Part shown: piece after piece, positions 10,001 through 18,876 of the stretch
Layout of the letters: every line of letters begins with the position of its first letter
Position numbering within the stretch: position 1 is the first letter of the stretch
DNA from: Bdellovibrionales bacterium CG12_big_fil_rev_8_21_14_0_65_38_15
Lineage (GTDB): Bacteria > Bdellovibrionota > Bacteriovoracia > Bacteriovoracales > Bacteriovoracaceae
Assembly (NCBI GenBank): GCA_002787775.1
Contig: PCUW01000039.1
Span: forward strand, 1-64,000
Direction of reading: 5' to 3'
Length of the DNA: 64,000 nt
Program-made: the position numbers and the translations under genes
Notes under the pieces: generated by a model
What the model was told of the DNA's origin: nothing
Databases searched by the model: none
Seen by the model: the letters and a program-made list of their open reading frames with translations, nothing else

Positions 10001-10757
10001 CAATGAAAAATACGGTGCTGAAGCTAAAAAACTTTATGATGAGGCTCAAAAACTTCTTACCGAAATTATGCAAAAGAAAGCCTTTAGACCTCGCGCCGTG
10101 GTTGGGCTTTGGCCTGCTAAAAATGCAGGTGATGACGTCATTCTTTATAAAGACGAGTCAAGGTCTGAAGAGCTAAGTCGTTTTCATTTTTTAAGACAGC
10201 AAAAATCAAATGGTAAATTTCAATGCCTAGCAGATTTTGTGGCGCCTAAAGATGATTATATGGGCTGCTTTGTTGTAACCGCAGGCCAAGAAGTCGATGA
10301 CTTTGCCAAAAGCTTTGAAGCTAAGGGCGATGACTACACCGCTATTATGATTAAGGCGCTGGGTGATCGTATCGCTGAAGCTCTAGCTGAGCTTGTGCAT
10401 AAGCGCGTTCGTGATGCTTGGGGCTTTGGTCTTGAAGAAAATCTAACTCACGAAGAAATTATCAAAGAAAAATACCGCGGAGTAAGACCTGCTCCTGGTT
10501 ATCCAGCTTGTCCTGATCACACTGAAAAGAAAACCATTTGGAATCTTTTAGATGCTGATAATATTGTTCAAGCTCAGTTAACTGAAAATATGGCGATGAA
10601 TCCACCATGTTCGGTTTCTGGTTATTACTTCCAGTACCCAGGAGCGAAGTATTTTAACTTGGGTAAAATTTGTGATGATCAAGTTGAAGACTACGCTAAA
10701 AGAAAAGATATGAGTTTAGAAGAGGCTAAGCGTTGGCTTGGGCCTAACCTCTTATAG
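7080..10757 (+). CDS. metH: Cobalamin-dependent methionine synthase
   Basis: The full-length enzyme (1225 residues, GTG start) transfers methyl from 5-methyl-THF through cobalamin to homocysteine. Domains in order: homocysteine-binding barrel (about 10-330, zinc Cys pair C314-C315 in GGCCG, with the upstream Cys in GINCALG), pterin-binding barrel (about 365-625, [10 protein letters not shown] then VIDINFDEG), cap domain (about 650-740), B12 domain with DVHDIG (D764, H766, G769; His is the lower cobalt ligand) up to about 890, and the AdoMet reactivation domain ([15 protein letters not shown]). All modules are present and intact. It overlaps metF by four bases. The cell must import or make cobalamin. 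Confidence 0.97.
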   Translation: MNKTQAYLDLENIIQSRLLIMDGAMGTMIQQHKLEEEDFRGTHFKDAKKDLKGNNDLLSITRPEIIRDIHLEYLRAGADIIETNTFSATRIAQADYALEDAVSLINIESAKLAKEACQIIMKEDPSRKCFVAGSLGPTNRTASLSPDVNNPAFRAITFDELAENYYEQIKDLMSAGADIILPETTFDTLNLKAAIFAFKKFEREYGKRIPLMLSVTITDASGRTLSGQTVEGFWNSVRHAKPFSVGINCALGAREMRPYMAELAKISDCYVSCYPNAGLPNPLSKTGYDETPDMTGRYMGEFATAGLINIVGGCCGTTPGHIAKIASAVSDIKPRQIKEHTQAMRLSGLEPLNIFDDRATRFLMVGERSNVTGSPKFARLIKENNFDEALEIARQQVENGANVIDINFDEGLLDSKACMIKFLNLVASEPDIARVPIMIDSSKWEVIEAGLKCLQGKGIVNSISLKEGEEEFLKHARLIKDYGAAMVVMAFDEKGQAATKDEKVRICTRAYKLLTEVAGVDPRDIIFDPNILTVATGMEEHDNYAVDFIEAVAEIKKQCPGVLTSGGVSNISFSFRGNNPVREAMHSCFLYHAVNAGLDMGIVNAGMLSVYDDIEPVLKEHVEDVLLNRRADSTERLITLAETVKSSGSKKEKTGKDWRKEELEARITHSLVHGILDFIEDDTELARAKLGRPLDVIEGPLMDGMKVVGKLFGEGKMFLPQVVKSARVMKRAVAYLEPFMDAEKQDKGTSNSQGTFLIATVKGDVHDIGKNIVAVVLACNGYRVVDLGVMVSCDQILKRALEEGADIIGMSGLITPSLDEMIHNAREMKRQGIKTPLLIGGATTSKAHTAIKIAPEYDSPVVQVGDASLVVEVCQNLINPAKREAYAKKLQDEHERTRVMFAENASKQTDYEKLEQARSLSDQIDWNSIELHKPDFLGVHDLGEFPVRQILPFIDWSPFFWTWGLKGTWPKIQDNEKYGAEAKKLYDEAQKLLTEIMQKKAFRPRAVVGLWPAKNAGDDVILYKDESRSEELSRFHFLRQQKSNGKFQCLADFVAPKDDYMGCFVVTAGQEVDDFAKSFEAKGDDYTAIMIKALGDRIAEALAELVHKRVRDAWGFGLEENLTHEEIIKEKYRGVRPAPGYPACPDHTEKKTIWNLLDADNIVQAQLTENMAMNPPCSVSGYYFQYPGAKYFNLGKICDDQVEDYAKRKDMSLEEAKRWLGPNLL

Positions 10758-10761
10758 TTTT

Positions 10762-11028
10762 TTATACCGCTTCGGAGCGATAGGTTTCATTAATCATTTG
10801 CACTAATGAATGACCCCAATTTTGATAGCCTTTATAAAGATCAACTTTTTCACAGGCCCTAAAGATTCCTCTAGCGGCGCTGACCTTTCCCATTTTAATC
10901 AGACTGGTGACGACTTTACTAAGTAGTCCTTTATCTAATCCCGTTGCAAGATACAGCTCTTGCAGTGTCATGGTTTTTGTTTCTAATGTTTTTAAGACAA
11001 GCCATTCAGAGTAAAGTAATTCATTCAC
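10762..11028 (-). CDS. Small winged-helix-like DNA-binding protein
   Basis: The protein has 88 residues and an ATG start. TLQELYLATGLDKGLLSKVVTSLIKMGKV reads as a MarR/Rrf2-like winged helix: a helix, a turn with GLDKG, a recognition helix (LLSKVVTSLIKMG), then a wing (VSAARGIFRACEKV). The C-terminal YKGYQNWGHSLVQMI helix may dimerise. It follows the next small HTH gene after two bases, so the two are one unit. It is probably a transcription regulator with local targets. The family is not recognised. Confidence 0.6.
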   Translation of the reverse strand: MNELLYSEWLVLKTLETKTMTLQELYLATGLDKGLLSKVVTSLIKMGKVSAARGIFRACEKVDLYKGYQNWGHSLVQMINETYRSEAV

Positions 11029-11030
11029 GA

Positions 11031-11348
11031 TTACGCTCCTAGAATCTTTTGGTGAGCTTGATCAATTGAGCGCTTCCAATCAAGTTTTTGCTTCATCATG
11101 GTTTGCAGTGAACTTAACTGATCAATCGATAATTCATTAAGACAATCACGCGCTAGCTTTTCTAAATCAGAGTCAGCGTTACTGACGATGGTATTAAAGA
11201 TTTCCCACTCATCAAGTCTCATGCGAGAGCCATTAAGAAGTCTAAAAACGCGAGTTTGTTGAATACCTGTTTCATTTGAAATTTCACGAAGAGCTGGTTG
11301 ATTTCTTAGCTGCATATACTGACGTAGGGTGCGTTGTTGTAATGTCAT
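11031..11348 (-). CDS. Small helix-turn-helix protein (Cro/CI-like)
   Basis: The protein has 105 residues. LREISNETGIQQTRVFRLLNGSRMRLDEWEIF is a clear Cro/CI-type HTH: 'L..is..TGi....v.RlLnG..m.l.e' . The C-terminal part is helical and charged, with no ligand domain. Two ATGs are adjacent; I chose 11348 because AGGAGG then sits 5 bases upstream, while the first ATG at 11351 would be only 2 bases away. It is coupled to the winged-helix gene downstream (2-base gap). The pair may be a co-acting regulator; the targets are not visible. Confidence 0.65.
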   Translation of the reverse strand: MTLQQRTLRQYMQLRNQPALREISNETGIQQTRVFRLLNGSRMRLDEWEIFNTIVSNADSDLEKLARDCLNELSIDQLSSLQTMMKQKLDWKRSIDQAHQKILGA

Positions 11349-11493
11349 CATTTCCTCCTGCCATTAATTCTTGTGAATACTTAAAGCAGGCCACAGGCCA
11401 AAATTTGAAGTGTCTAAATAGGTGAAGATTGATGAGTTAAAAGTGATTTGGTCCAAAATAAACTAGGAATTCATGGTCGATAAAAGACTGATG

Positions 11494-11522
11494 TTGGTAA
11501 AAATATCCTAAGCGCCTATAAT
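11494..11522 (+). promoter_or_regulatory. Strong promoter abutting the ATG of the EEP-fold gene
   Basis: TTGGTA (11494-11499), a 17-base spacer and a perfect TATAAT (11517-11522). The ATG of the next gene begins at 11529, six bases after the -10 box, which is where transcription should start. No Shine-Dalgarno sequence is seen, so a leaderless mRNA is likely. Confidence 0.6.
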
Positions 11523-11528
11523 CACTTT

Positions 11529-12311
11529 ATGAGTTCTTCGAGCATAATTCGCATAGCGTCAACCAATATCAGATTCGCCAATCCTGCTGATGGGATTAAC
11601 GACTGGCCTATGCGCCTACCACTTTGGTCTAGGCTGATCAACGAGTTTGACCCTGTCGTTATGGGTACTCAAGAAGGAAGGCAGCCTCAGCTACTTGAGG
11701 CCGAGCGCTCACTTAAAAACTTAAGCCTAGTCCATGCACATCGTGAATGGATTAGTGAGCGCATGTATCCTTGTGTCTTTTATAATCCTAATAAAGTTAA
11801 GCTTCATCGAAGTGGCGATGCATGGCTCTCGACGACGCCAGAAGTGGCCGGTTCCAAAGATTTTGAAAGTGCGTTTCCAAGACTTTGCACTTGGATCGAA
11901 GCTGAAATTGTGGATACAAAAAAGAAGTTTTTCTTTGTGAATACTCACCTTGATCATGTCAAAGATGAAACTAGATCAAGTCAAATTGAAGTCTTGATTC
12001 AAACCATTGAGCAAGAAAATTCAAATCATTACCCTGTCATTCTTTGTGGTGATTTTAATGAAGAACCTACAGGCATAGTCAGATCAAAAATTGATCAATC
12101 GCTTAAACTTCTAGACCCATGGCTGATCTTTGATCAAGCCGAAGAAACAAGTCATCATAAGTTTTGTGGAGAAAATCCAGATGGTGCAAGAATCGACTGG
12201 ATACTCTACGATAAATCGATAAAGCCCGTTTCAATTTGCTTAGATAAATCTCATCAAGATAAGCTTTGGCCGTCCGATCACTTTATCGTTAAGGCAGAAA
12301 TTAAAATCTAA
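11529..12311 (+). CDS. Endonuclease/exonuclease/phosphatase-fold hydrolase
   Basis: This 260-residue member of the EEP fold (DNase I / sphingomyelinase / inositol phosphatase superfamily) has all the fold's active-site positions: E49 in GTQEG, H140 in VNTHLDH, D175 and N177 in CGDFNEEP, D223 in RIDWIL, and SDH (H251) near the end. It hydrolyses a phosphodiester or phosphate in a Mg-dependent way; the substrate cannot be read. No signal peptide is visible. No Shine-Dalgarno precedes the ATG, and no other Met occurs before residue 28, which fits a leaderless start. It converges on psd with a 4-base overlap. Confidence 0.85.
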   Translation: MSSSSIIRIASTNIRFANPADGINDWPMRLPLWSRLINEFDPVVMGTQEGRQPQLLEAERSLKNLSLVHAHREWISERMYPCVFYNPNKVKLHRSGDAWLSTTPEVAGSKDFESAFPRLCTWIEAEIVDTKKKFFFVNTHLDHVKDETRSSQIEVLIQTIEQENSNHYPVILCGDFNEEPTGIVRSKIDQSLKLLDPWLIFDQAEETSHHKFCGENPDGARIDWILYDKSIKPVSICLDKSHQDKLWPSDHFIVKAEIKI

Positions 12312-13207
12312 CGAGCTCTAGCGACTGGCTCACCTAAATGCAGATAAGTTTCTATCCCTTTCGCGGTGAACTCTAGCATATCGGGTTCAGGAGTCCAGCG
12401 ACCTTTTTCTCCAAGTACAATCACGGTTGATCCACCAAAAAGAAAATATCCTTTTTCATCACCGCGCTTAAACTCTTCAAGATTTCCTGATTGAACAATT
12501 TTTCCAACACAAAGAGCACCAACTTCAACGTAAGCAAGTTTTCCGAAGTTTTCAGTTTCTAAAATAGTCACTTGCCTTTCATTAGTGGCGAAAATATCGG
12601 CGTACTCTTTAAGTGCGATTGGATTGACGGAATGAAGCTTTCCTTTAACACGGTAGTGATCAAGAACTTTGCCATTATCTGGATAATGAAAACGGTGATA
12701 ATCAACCGGACAAAGTCTGGCTAAAAGAAGTGGCCCTTCATTGAAGACCTCACTCCAGCGTGGGCGATCAAGTAGAGCTTTAGATGAAAGGTAGCGTCCT
12801 TTAACTGGAATGGTTTGATCGTCATTCATACTTTCAAAGGCAAAGTAACGAGCCTCACTAAAGGCCGGCATGATTTTAGGATCTTTGGCGAAGGTTCTTT
12901 TTCCTGGGACAAAAGTACGGATAAAGAATTCATTAAAGCTTCCATAGGGATCACTTGCTGATCGGCCTGGTGTTGGCTCAAAGTCAGCCAGATCAATTTC
13001 GAACTCCTTAACAAACGGTGCGATCTTATCTTTTGAGATGCCCCAGTTTTGATAAGCCCCGTAGATTTTGGAAATCGGTGCCTTAACTAAAAAATTAGTC
13101 AAAAACTGGCCGGTAGGCGTTTGATAAAGCCACTTTACCTGAGCATTACCGTAGACCTTTTCAGCTTCAACTTGTCCGCTATGACGGTTAAAATATTTGA
13201 TTTCCAA
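12308..13207 (-). CDS. psd: Phosphatidylserine decarboxylase proenzyme
   Basis: The 299-residue proenzyme decarboxylates phosphatidylserine to phosphatidylethanolamine at the inner membrane. CPVDYHRFHYP holds catalytic His residues (H171, H174), and G259-S260-T261 is the self-cleavage site that makes the pyruvoyl group. The region from about 85 (SFNEFFIRTF) on follows the family closely. The N-terminal 80 residues are an extension seen in the longer class. The start is TTG with GGAG 7 bases upstream. The 3' end overlaps the EEP gene by four bases. Confidence 0.93.
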   Translation of the reverse strand: MEIKYFNRHSGQVEAEKVYGNAQVKWLYQTPTGQFLTNFLVKAPISKIYGAYQNWGISKDKIAPFVKEFEIDLADFEPTPGRSASDPYGSFNEFFIRTFVPGKRTFAKDPKIMPAFSEARYFAFESMNDDQTIPVKGRYLSSKALLDRPRWSEVFNEGPLLLARLCPVDYHRFHYPDNGKVLDHYRVKGKLHSVNPIALKEYADIFATNERQVTILETENFGKLAYVEVGALCVGKIVQSGNLEEFKRGDEKGYFLFGGSTVIVLGEKGRWTPEPDMLEFTAKGIETYLHLGEPVARAR

Positions 13208-13248
13208 GAGATGACTCCATTAAAACGAAAAGTTGACGCAGGGTTTAC

Positions 13249-13277
13249 TTGATATTCGAAAGTTGAGTTATTATACC
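13249..13277 (+). promoter_or_regulatory. Sigma-70 promoter for the HtrA-type protease
   Basis: TTGATA (13249-13254) and TATACC (13272-13277) are spaced by exactly 17 bases, about 50 bases before the TTG start at 13327. No sigma-E-like element was recognised. Confidence 0.5.
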
Positions 13278-13326
13278 TATGATGTGATCTATTTGAAAAT
13301 CCAATCATAAAACCGGAGTTAAGACC

Positions 13327-14418
13327 TTGAAAGCCACTACCCTTTTGGCCCTATTTCTCGTTCTTCCTATGAATGCCTGGGCGCTGTTTGAAAGTAAAAA
13401 TTCTCCCAAACTTGGACCTCCTATTTCAAATGAAGCCTCTGCTCTATTAGAGAGTGAAAAGAATACTATAAGCATCTTTAAAAATAGTGTTGATGCCGTC
13501 GTCAACGTTTCCAATATTCAGATCGCAAGGCGCGGATTCTTTGATATGGACCCTAGCGAAGTTCCCGCTGGAGCAGGTACTGGATTTGTTTGGGACAACG
13601 ATGGTCATATCGTAACGAATTATCATGTCGTTCGCGGTGGCGATAAATTTGTTATCAATTTTCATAATAATTCTAAACAATATGAAGCCGTGGTCGTCGG
13701 AACTGAACCCAGAAAAGATATTGCTGTTTTAAAAGTCAAAGAACTGCCTCCCAAATTTAAACCCTTAAGTGTGGGTGCATCGGGATCGTTATCTGTAGGC
13801 CAAAAGGCACTGGCGATTGGAAATCCTTTTGGATTAGATCACACATTAACAGAAGGAATTATCTCTGCCCTAGATCGAAAAATTGAAGGCATAGGTGGTG
13901 TTAAAATTCACGGTATGATTCAAACCGATTGCTCCATTAATCCAGGTAACTCTGGTGGGCCTCTCATCGATTCAAGCGGTACTCTCATTGGAATGAACAC
14001 AATGATTTTTAGTGCATCAGGCTCAAGTGCTGGAGTTGGCTTCGCTGTTCCAGTTGATACGATCAAGAGAATTGTTCCAGATCTTATTAAATTTGGAAAA
14101 GTGAATAGACCAGGTCTTGGAATTGCCTTACTTGAAGATAACTACAAAGGATATTTTAACGTCAACAAAGGTTTGGTTATTAAGTACGTTGACCCCAACT
14201 CTCCCGCCGGCAAACTAGGTCTTAAGGGCATGAGTCGAGACCCAAGAGGTCGTTATTATATTGGTGACGTTCTTTTAAAACTAGATGGTAAGGAAGTGAA
14301 CTCATACGATGATATTTATAATCTTTTAGAGAATTATAAAATTGGCCAAGAAGTTAGTATTACATATTTAAGAGATGAAAAAAATATTTCAACAAAGATT
14401 ACCCTAACACAGATTTAG
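13327..14418 (+). CDS. HtrA/Deg-type periplasmic serine protease with one PDZ domain
   Basis: The protein has 363 residues. A signal peptide (MKATTLLALFLVLPMNAWA) precedes a chymotrypsin-fold protease with the triad H100 (TNYHVV), D131 (RKDIAVLK) and S209 (NPGNSGGP). A single PDZ domain follows at about 255-360 (GLGIALLE ... GDVLLKLDGKEVNSYDDI). DegS has one PDZ domain but is membrane-anchored; DegP and DegQ have two, so this is a single-PDZ secreted type for protein quality control or processing. The TTG start has GGAG 8 bases upstream and a clear promoter. It converges on the yej-like genes with a 4-base overlap. Confidence 0.92.
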   Translation: MKATTLLALFLVLPMNAWALFESKNSPKLGPPISNEASALLESEKNTISIFKNSVDAVVNVSNIQIARRGFFDMDPSEVPAGAGTGFVWDNDGHIVTNYHVVRGGDKFVINFHNNSKQYEAVVVGTEPRKDIAVLKVKELPPKFKPLSVGASGSLSVGQKALAIGNPFGLDHTLTEGIISALDRKIEGIGGVKIHGMIQTDCSINPGNSGGPLIDSSGTLIGMNTMIFSASGSSAGVGFAVPVDTIKRIVPDLIKFGKVNRPGLGIALLEDNYKGYFNVNKGLVIKYVDPNSPAGKLGLKGMSRDPRGRYYIGDVLLKLDGKEVNSYDDIYNLLENYKIGQEVSITYLRDEKNISTKITLTQI

Positions 14419-15428
14419 TTCATGTTAGGGTCCATCGCATCTCGTACACCTTCGCCGACAAGATTTAAAAGTGTCAGTGTGACAAAGATGGCAAGGGAAG
14501 GATAAACAGCTAACCACCACGCGATAGTAAAATTCTTTTGTGCTTGCGCCAGAAGTTCTCCCCAACTAGGTGTTGGGACTTCTAGGCCAAAGCCGAGGTA
14601 ATCAAGACTGGCTAACGAGACGATATTTCCGGCAATAACAAATGGAGTGAATGTTAGGATTGGGCCTAGAGAGTTCGGTAAAATATGTCTCACAATTATT
14701 CTAGTCGTAGAAGCTCCCATTGATCTGGCGGCTTCAACAAATTCACGTTTTCTATTTTTCAAAAATTCACCACGGACATAGTAGCTAATACTAATCCAGC
14801 CAAAGATGGAGCTTATAACTACAAGCATGGTTAAGTTCGGTGTAAAAAGAGAAATTAGAATAATTAATAAAAAGAATTGTGGCACTGTACTAAAAATTTC
14901 AACTAGTCGCTGTCCAACAAAGTCGATCTTGCCACCAAAAAAGCCCATAATGCCGCCAAAGGTGGTGCCAAGTAGGAAACATAAAAACCAAACAAGAACA
15001 GCGTATAAAATACTGTATTTAAATCCATATAGAATACGAGCGAAGACATCACGACCTCTATCATCTGTGCCTAGAGGATTAATAGTGCTTGGCTGTGCGG
15101 GATAGTAATCGACTTCTTTATTGCTTTCAAAGGGATCCCAACGAAACATAGGCCAAACAGACCAGTCCGTTTTTACTTTTCGCCACTCAATAACAAGAGA
15201 ATCATTAATGCCAATATCTTTTGGGTGGTAATCGACCGTGACAGGAAATAAAACCTCTCCATTAACAGAGGCTATAAGTGGTTTGCTATTGGAAATCATT
15301 GGTGCAGCAAAAGTCATTAAAACCATTATAATTAATGCAATTCCGGAAAAGACAGCAAGCTTTCTCTGCTTAAAGCGTCTCCATCTTTTAAGTGTGAGAT
15401 CGTGTTTAATAAACTTTTTTTCAATCAT
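14415..15428 (-). CDS. yejE: Peptide ABC transporter permease, YejE/OppC type
   Basis: This 337-residue inner-membrane permease has an N-terminal helix (residues about 25-50), then the long periplasmic insert typical of YejE (WSVWPMFRWDPFES ... NPLGTDDRGRDVFARILYGF). Five further helices follow, with the EAA loop AARSMGASTTRIIVRHILPNSLGPI that contacts the ATPase. It pairs with the next permease and a binding protein for peptide import. Its ATG overlaps the TGA of yejB (ATGA). No ATPase gene follows; transcription instead runs into htrA in the opposite direction, so an ATPase encoded elsewhere must drive the complex. Confidence 0.88.
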   Translation of the reverse strand: MIEKKFIKHDLTLKRWRRFKQRKLAVFSGIALIIMVLMTFAAPMISNSKPLIASVNGEVLFPVTVDYHPKDIGINDSLVIEWRKVKTDWSVWPMFRWDPFESNKEVDYYPAQPSTINPLGTDDRGRDVFARILYGFKYSILYAVLVWFLCFLLGTTFGGIMGFFGGKIDFVGQRLVEIFSTVPQFFLLIILISLFTPNLTMLVVISSIFGWISISYYVRGEFLKNRKREFVEAARSMGASTTRIIVRHILPNSLGPILTFTPFVIAGNIVSLASLDYLGFGLEVPTPSWGELLAQAQKNFTIAWWLAVYPSLAIFVTLTLLNLVGEGVRDAMDPNMN

Positions 15429-16456
15429 GAGAAATCAATCCTTGGATCGACAAAGACATAAGCAATATCAGAAATAAGGTTACCAACTAACATCAAAAGA
15501 GACTGAACCGTCACCAGGCCCATGATGACATTATAGTCACGATCCAAAACTGACTTGTAACCAAGTAAACCCATACCATCGAGATTGAATATTGTTTCAA
15601 TTAGTAGAGATCCAGCAAAAAAGACTGACAAGAATCCACCAAGTCCAGTGACAATTGGAATTAAGGCGTTTCTTAGAGCATGCTTCATGGTGATCTGTTT
15701 TTCAGATAAGCCCTTTGCTCTAGCGGTACGGATATAATCCTTTTTAATTTCTTCAAGAAGTGAGTTCTTCATGAGCATCGTAAGAATCGTAAAAGAGCCA
15801 ATCATGTAGCATATAAGAGGGAGAATAAAGTGATGAACACGATCAACAAACTTTCCCCATGTGCTTAAATCGAAATAAGCATCTGAATAAAGATCACCGA
15901 TTGGAAACCATGACAAGTAACGTCCGCCTGCAAAGAAAACGATCAATAAGATACCAAGCATAAATCCAGGTATGGCATACATGGCAAATAGAGAAACGCT
16001 GCTAATGAGATCAAACTTGGTGCCATGCTTAACTGCTTTCAAAACACCAAGGGGTATACAAACCAAGTAAGAGAGAAATAAAGAAATAATTCCAAACTGA
16101 AGAGAAACTGGAAACTTACTGACAACAACATCAATGACTGGCTCTTCATAGGAGAAGCTTTCGCCAAAATCTAAGACGGCTAAATTCTTAAGCCAAATCC
16201 AATATCGAACGTGAACTGGTTTATCGAAACCATATTGAACTTTCAAGGCTTCAATGACTTCCTCAGAGATGGCCCCAGATTCATTATTTGATGATCCGGC
16301 GGCTCCCGTCGCCCCCATTCCACCAAAGCGCATCTGTTGAATCTTTTGTTCAATCGGACTACCCGGAGCTAGATTAATAATTCCAAAAACAATAATAGTG
16401 ACTCCAAACAAAGTTGGAATCATTACGAATATTCTTCTTAAGAGATATTGAAACAC
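15425..16456 (-). CDS. yejB: Peptide ABC transporter permease, YejB/OppB type
   Basis: This 343-residue permease begins with the usual OppB N-terminus (FQYLLRRIFVMIPTLFGV) and has a Gly/Ser-rich loop (about 50-60) before the conserved LKVQYGFDKP segment. The EAA motif is ARAKGLSEKQITMKHALRNALIPIV, and the C-terminus ends YVFVDPRIDFS as in YejB. It lies between the binding protein and YejE, 12 bases after the former and overlapping the latter by four. The start is GTG with only a weak ribosome binding site, so translation may depend on coupling to the upstream gene. Confidence 0.88.
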   Translation of the reverse strand: MFQYLLRRIFVMIPTLFGVTIIVFGIINLAPGSPIEQKIQQMRFGGMGATGAAGSSNNESGAISEEVIEALKVQYGFDKPVHVRYWIWLKNLAVLDFGESFSYEEPVIDVVVSKFPVSLQFGIISLFLSYLVCIPLGVLKAVKHGTKFDLISSVSLFAMYAIPGFMLGILLIVFFAGGRYLSWFPIGDLYSDAYFDLSTWGKFVDRVHHFILPLICYMIGSFTILTMLMKNSLLEEIKKDYIRTARAKGLSEKQITMKHALRNALIPIVTGLGGFLSVFFAGSLLIETIFNLDGMGLLGYKSVLDRDYNVIMGLVTVQSLLMLVGNLISDIAYVFVDPRIDFS

Positions 16457-16468
16457 TTCTTTTCTCGC

Positions 16469-18070
16469 TTACGGTGAAAGCCACCAATTATTAACACCAA
16501 GGGTATAGTTATAAGTGTCTTTTTCCATCTGTACTCTTTTATTATGGGCATAAAGAGAAAACTTCTTATTAAAAAAGAATATGTACGGATGATCTTCTGC
16601 AATTAGCTTATGAACTTCTTTAAGCATCGTTGCACGCTTATTACGATCCATTGTAGCTCTCGCTTCATCAATCAGCTTATCGACTTTAGGGTTCGAGTAT
16701 TGATTGAAGTTTGATCCTTCATTTGCAATTGAACTTGAATGCCAGACTTGTTTTGGATCCCAATCAACTTGCCCACCTGTCCAAGCTAATCTTACGGCAT
16801 CAAACTTTCTTTCATTCAAAAGTTTAATGAATGTATTCCATTCAACATATTTTACGTTGATATCGACTCCAGATTTCTTAGCATCTTCCTGAAAGATCGT
16901 TAGATATTTAATAAAGTCTTGAAGAGGCTCAAGTATGGTGAATGATAATTTTATACCATCTTTTTCTAAAATTCCGTCTTGATTCTTATCGGCCCAACCA
17001 TCTTCTCTTAAAAGCTTTAAGGCTGCTTTAGGATCATAAGGAACTGGTTTAACTGATGTATTATTATAAAAGCTTTGACGATAAACAGGACCGTTGGCGT
17101 CGAGTGAAAGATCAAATTGAAACTTCTCATTCATAAGTGGTTTGTTGACAAGCATAGCTAGCGCTTTTCTTGTTTTAACCGATGAAAACACAGGACTCTT
17201 CATATTAAAGGCAATAAAGCTATATCCTGAAGGTGATTTGTTTTCGACTTTTTTCTTTATAAGCTCTTTGCCCCATCTGTCACCTTTTGCACGCAGTACG
17301 AACTTCTCAGGTGATAACCCTACGAAATCAAGATCCCCTTTTTCAAATCGCTGCAGCTCTACTTCAGGCTCTTTTAGAAAACGCATTAAAATACGATCAA
17401 AGTTATATTTATCCTTTCCGTTTTTTAATTTAAAGCCATACCAATCTTTATTTCTTTTTAATACAATTTGGCGTCCACGCTTAAATTCATCAAGAATATA
17501 AGGACCGCTTCCAATAATTGTTTTATTTAACTTCTTCTCTTTTTTATCATCTGGATTTTGATAAATATGTTTTGGTACAATTGATAATCCTGCGGCCTGA
17601 TCAAAATTGGCAAAATAAACTTCTTTTGCTTTAAAACGAACAGTTAGTGGATCGACAATTTCAACAGAGTCGAAGTTTTCAAAATACGAACGACGGTGGG
17701 CCGTTTTATATTTATTAGATTTGTCCATAATTGCATCGAAAGTGAATTTTACATCTTCAGCGCGTACGACGTGCCCATCGTGAAACTTAGCATCTTCACG
17801 AAGTTTGAACTCAAAAATCATACCATCTTTTGATATAGACCATTCTTTTGCAAGGCTTTCTTCCCACTCATAAGTATCTGGATTTCGCTCTAATAAACTC
17901 GACATTATATATGATTCAACTTCAGCAGCTCCCGCATCTTGTGAAGATAAAGGATTAAGAGTTGGTGGTTCAGATCCAAGATTGGACAAGAAAGTTCCAC
18001 CGACCGTTGGTGCACTCATCGACTGCACTGATAAACCTAATAACATAGCGGCTAAAAAAACCTTAAACAT
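16469..18070 (-). CDS. yejA: Peptide-binding periplasmic protein, YejA/OppA family
   Basis: The protein has 533 residues with a signal peptide (MFKVFLAAMLLGLSVQSMSA), then the SBP family 5 fold. Marks include LGSEPPTLNPL at the start, LAKEWSISKDGMIFEFKLREDAKFHDG (the family signature), GSGPYILDEFKRG and ALKLLREDGW. No lipobox, so it is a soluble periplasmic protein. It captures oligopeptides for the YejBE channel. It is first in the three-gene unit, with GAGGA 5 bases before the ATG. In a predator such uptake of prey-derived peptides would be useful, but that is inference. Confidence 0.9.
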   Translation of the reverse strand: MFKVFLAAMLLGLSVQSMSAPTVGGTFLSNLGSEPPTLNPLSSQDAGAAEVESYIMSSLLERNPDTYEWEESLAKEWSISKDGMIFEFKLREDAKFHDGHVVRAEDVKFTFDAIMDKSNKYKTAHRRSYFENFDSVEIVDPLTVRFKAKEVYFANFDQAAGLSIVPKHIYQNPDDKKEKKLNKTIIGSGPYILDEFKRGRQIVLKRNKDWYGFKLKNGKDKYNFDRILMRFLKEPEVELQRFEKGDLDFVGLSPEKFVLRAKGDRWGKELIKKKVENKSPSGYSFIAFNMKSPVFSSVKTRKALAMLVNKPLMNEKFQFDLSLDANGPVYRQSFYNNTSVKPVPYDPKAALKLLREDGWADKNQDGILEKDGIKLSFTILEPLQDFIKYLTIFQEDAKKSGVDINVKYVEWNTFIKLLNERKFDAVRLAWTGGQVDWDPKQVWHSSSIANEGSNFNQYSNPKVDKLIDEARATMDRNKRATMLKEVHKLIAEDHPYIFFFNKKFSLYAHNKRVQMEKDTYNYTLGVNNWWLSP

Positions 18071-18094
18071 ATTTTGTTCCTCAATAGTATGAAA

Positions 18095-18805
18095 TTATTT
18101 TTTATAATAGAGTCTAGGATCTAAAGACCAACGATCAGTTCTAAAATTCTCTTCTGCAATATTATATTGTTCTAATTTGAAGTTAATATCATCTACGCGT
18201 TGCTCAAGATCTTTATAGTTTCTAAGAGAAACGAGTCGATCTTCTTCAATTAGTGCTAAGTTTTCTCTCCACTCAGCTTCGAGCTTTTCTCTTAAAACTT
18301 GATAGCGTCCGTTAGTGGCCTCAACTTTTTCAATATAGCTTTCTAGTTCTTTTTTAGTTCTAAGCATTTTACCGGACAGAGCAATCTTCTTTTTTAGGAG
18401 TACATCTAAAAGTTCTCTACCCATTTTTAAGTTGTTAACTAAATCTGGTGAATAGAAACGTATATAGGCGCCAACAGTAATATTAAGTGTTCGATCACAG
18501 TATTCATACTCAGGAACTTTAACAAGAATATACTCACTGGATTTTCCAACAACATAACCTTTACAGCGAATGTTAGAATCTCTTTCATCCCAAAAATCGA
18601 CACGATCTCTTTTATTTAAATACTTGGCATTTTCAAAAGTTAATTTGAATCTTAACAAACTCGCTGATTTATTGATCTTTGAAATTCTTCCTGCAAAATC
18701 ACCTAATTCATTAAGTTTGGGTGACGTGATATCGACGTTTTCAACCTTTGCCATAGATTGATGGATCAACGTGATTGAAAATATAAATAGGAGTAGAAAT
18801 CGCAT
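18095..18805 (-). CDS. Secreted coiled-coil protein of unknown function
   Basis: The protein has 236 residues with a signal peptide (MRFLLLFIFSITLIHQSMA). The first half, about 40-125, looks like a beta-rich domain (LLRFKLTFENAKYLNKRDRVDFWDE ... YILVKVPEYEYC) with a possible disulfide between the Cys in IRCKG and YEYCDRT. The second half, about 130-225, is highly charged and helical (ELLDVLLKKKIALSGK ... LEQRVDDINFKLEQYNIAEENF), predicting a long coiled coil. It lies 24 bases before yejA on the same strand and may share its transcript. I do not recognise a family. A periplasmic structural role is possible. Confidence 0.7.
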   Translation of the reverse strand: MRFLLLFIFSITLIHQSMAKVENVDITSPKLNELGDFAGRISKINKSASLLRFKLTFENAKYLNKRDRVDFWDERDSNIRCKGYVVGKSSEYILVKVPEYEYCDRTLNITVGAYIRFYSPDLVNNLKMGRELLDVLLKKKIALSGKMLRTKKELESYIEKVEATNGRYQVLREKLEAEWRENLALIEEDRLVSLRNYKDLEQRVDDINFKLEQYNIAEENFRTDRWSLDPRLYYKK

Positions 18806-18876
18806 TACACCATATTCTCACGACATAGGGTTTTGCGAAACACTTGGAACTCTTTTTCTTACTAATCTTGAATGAT

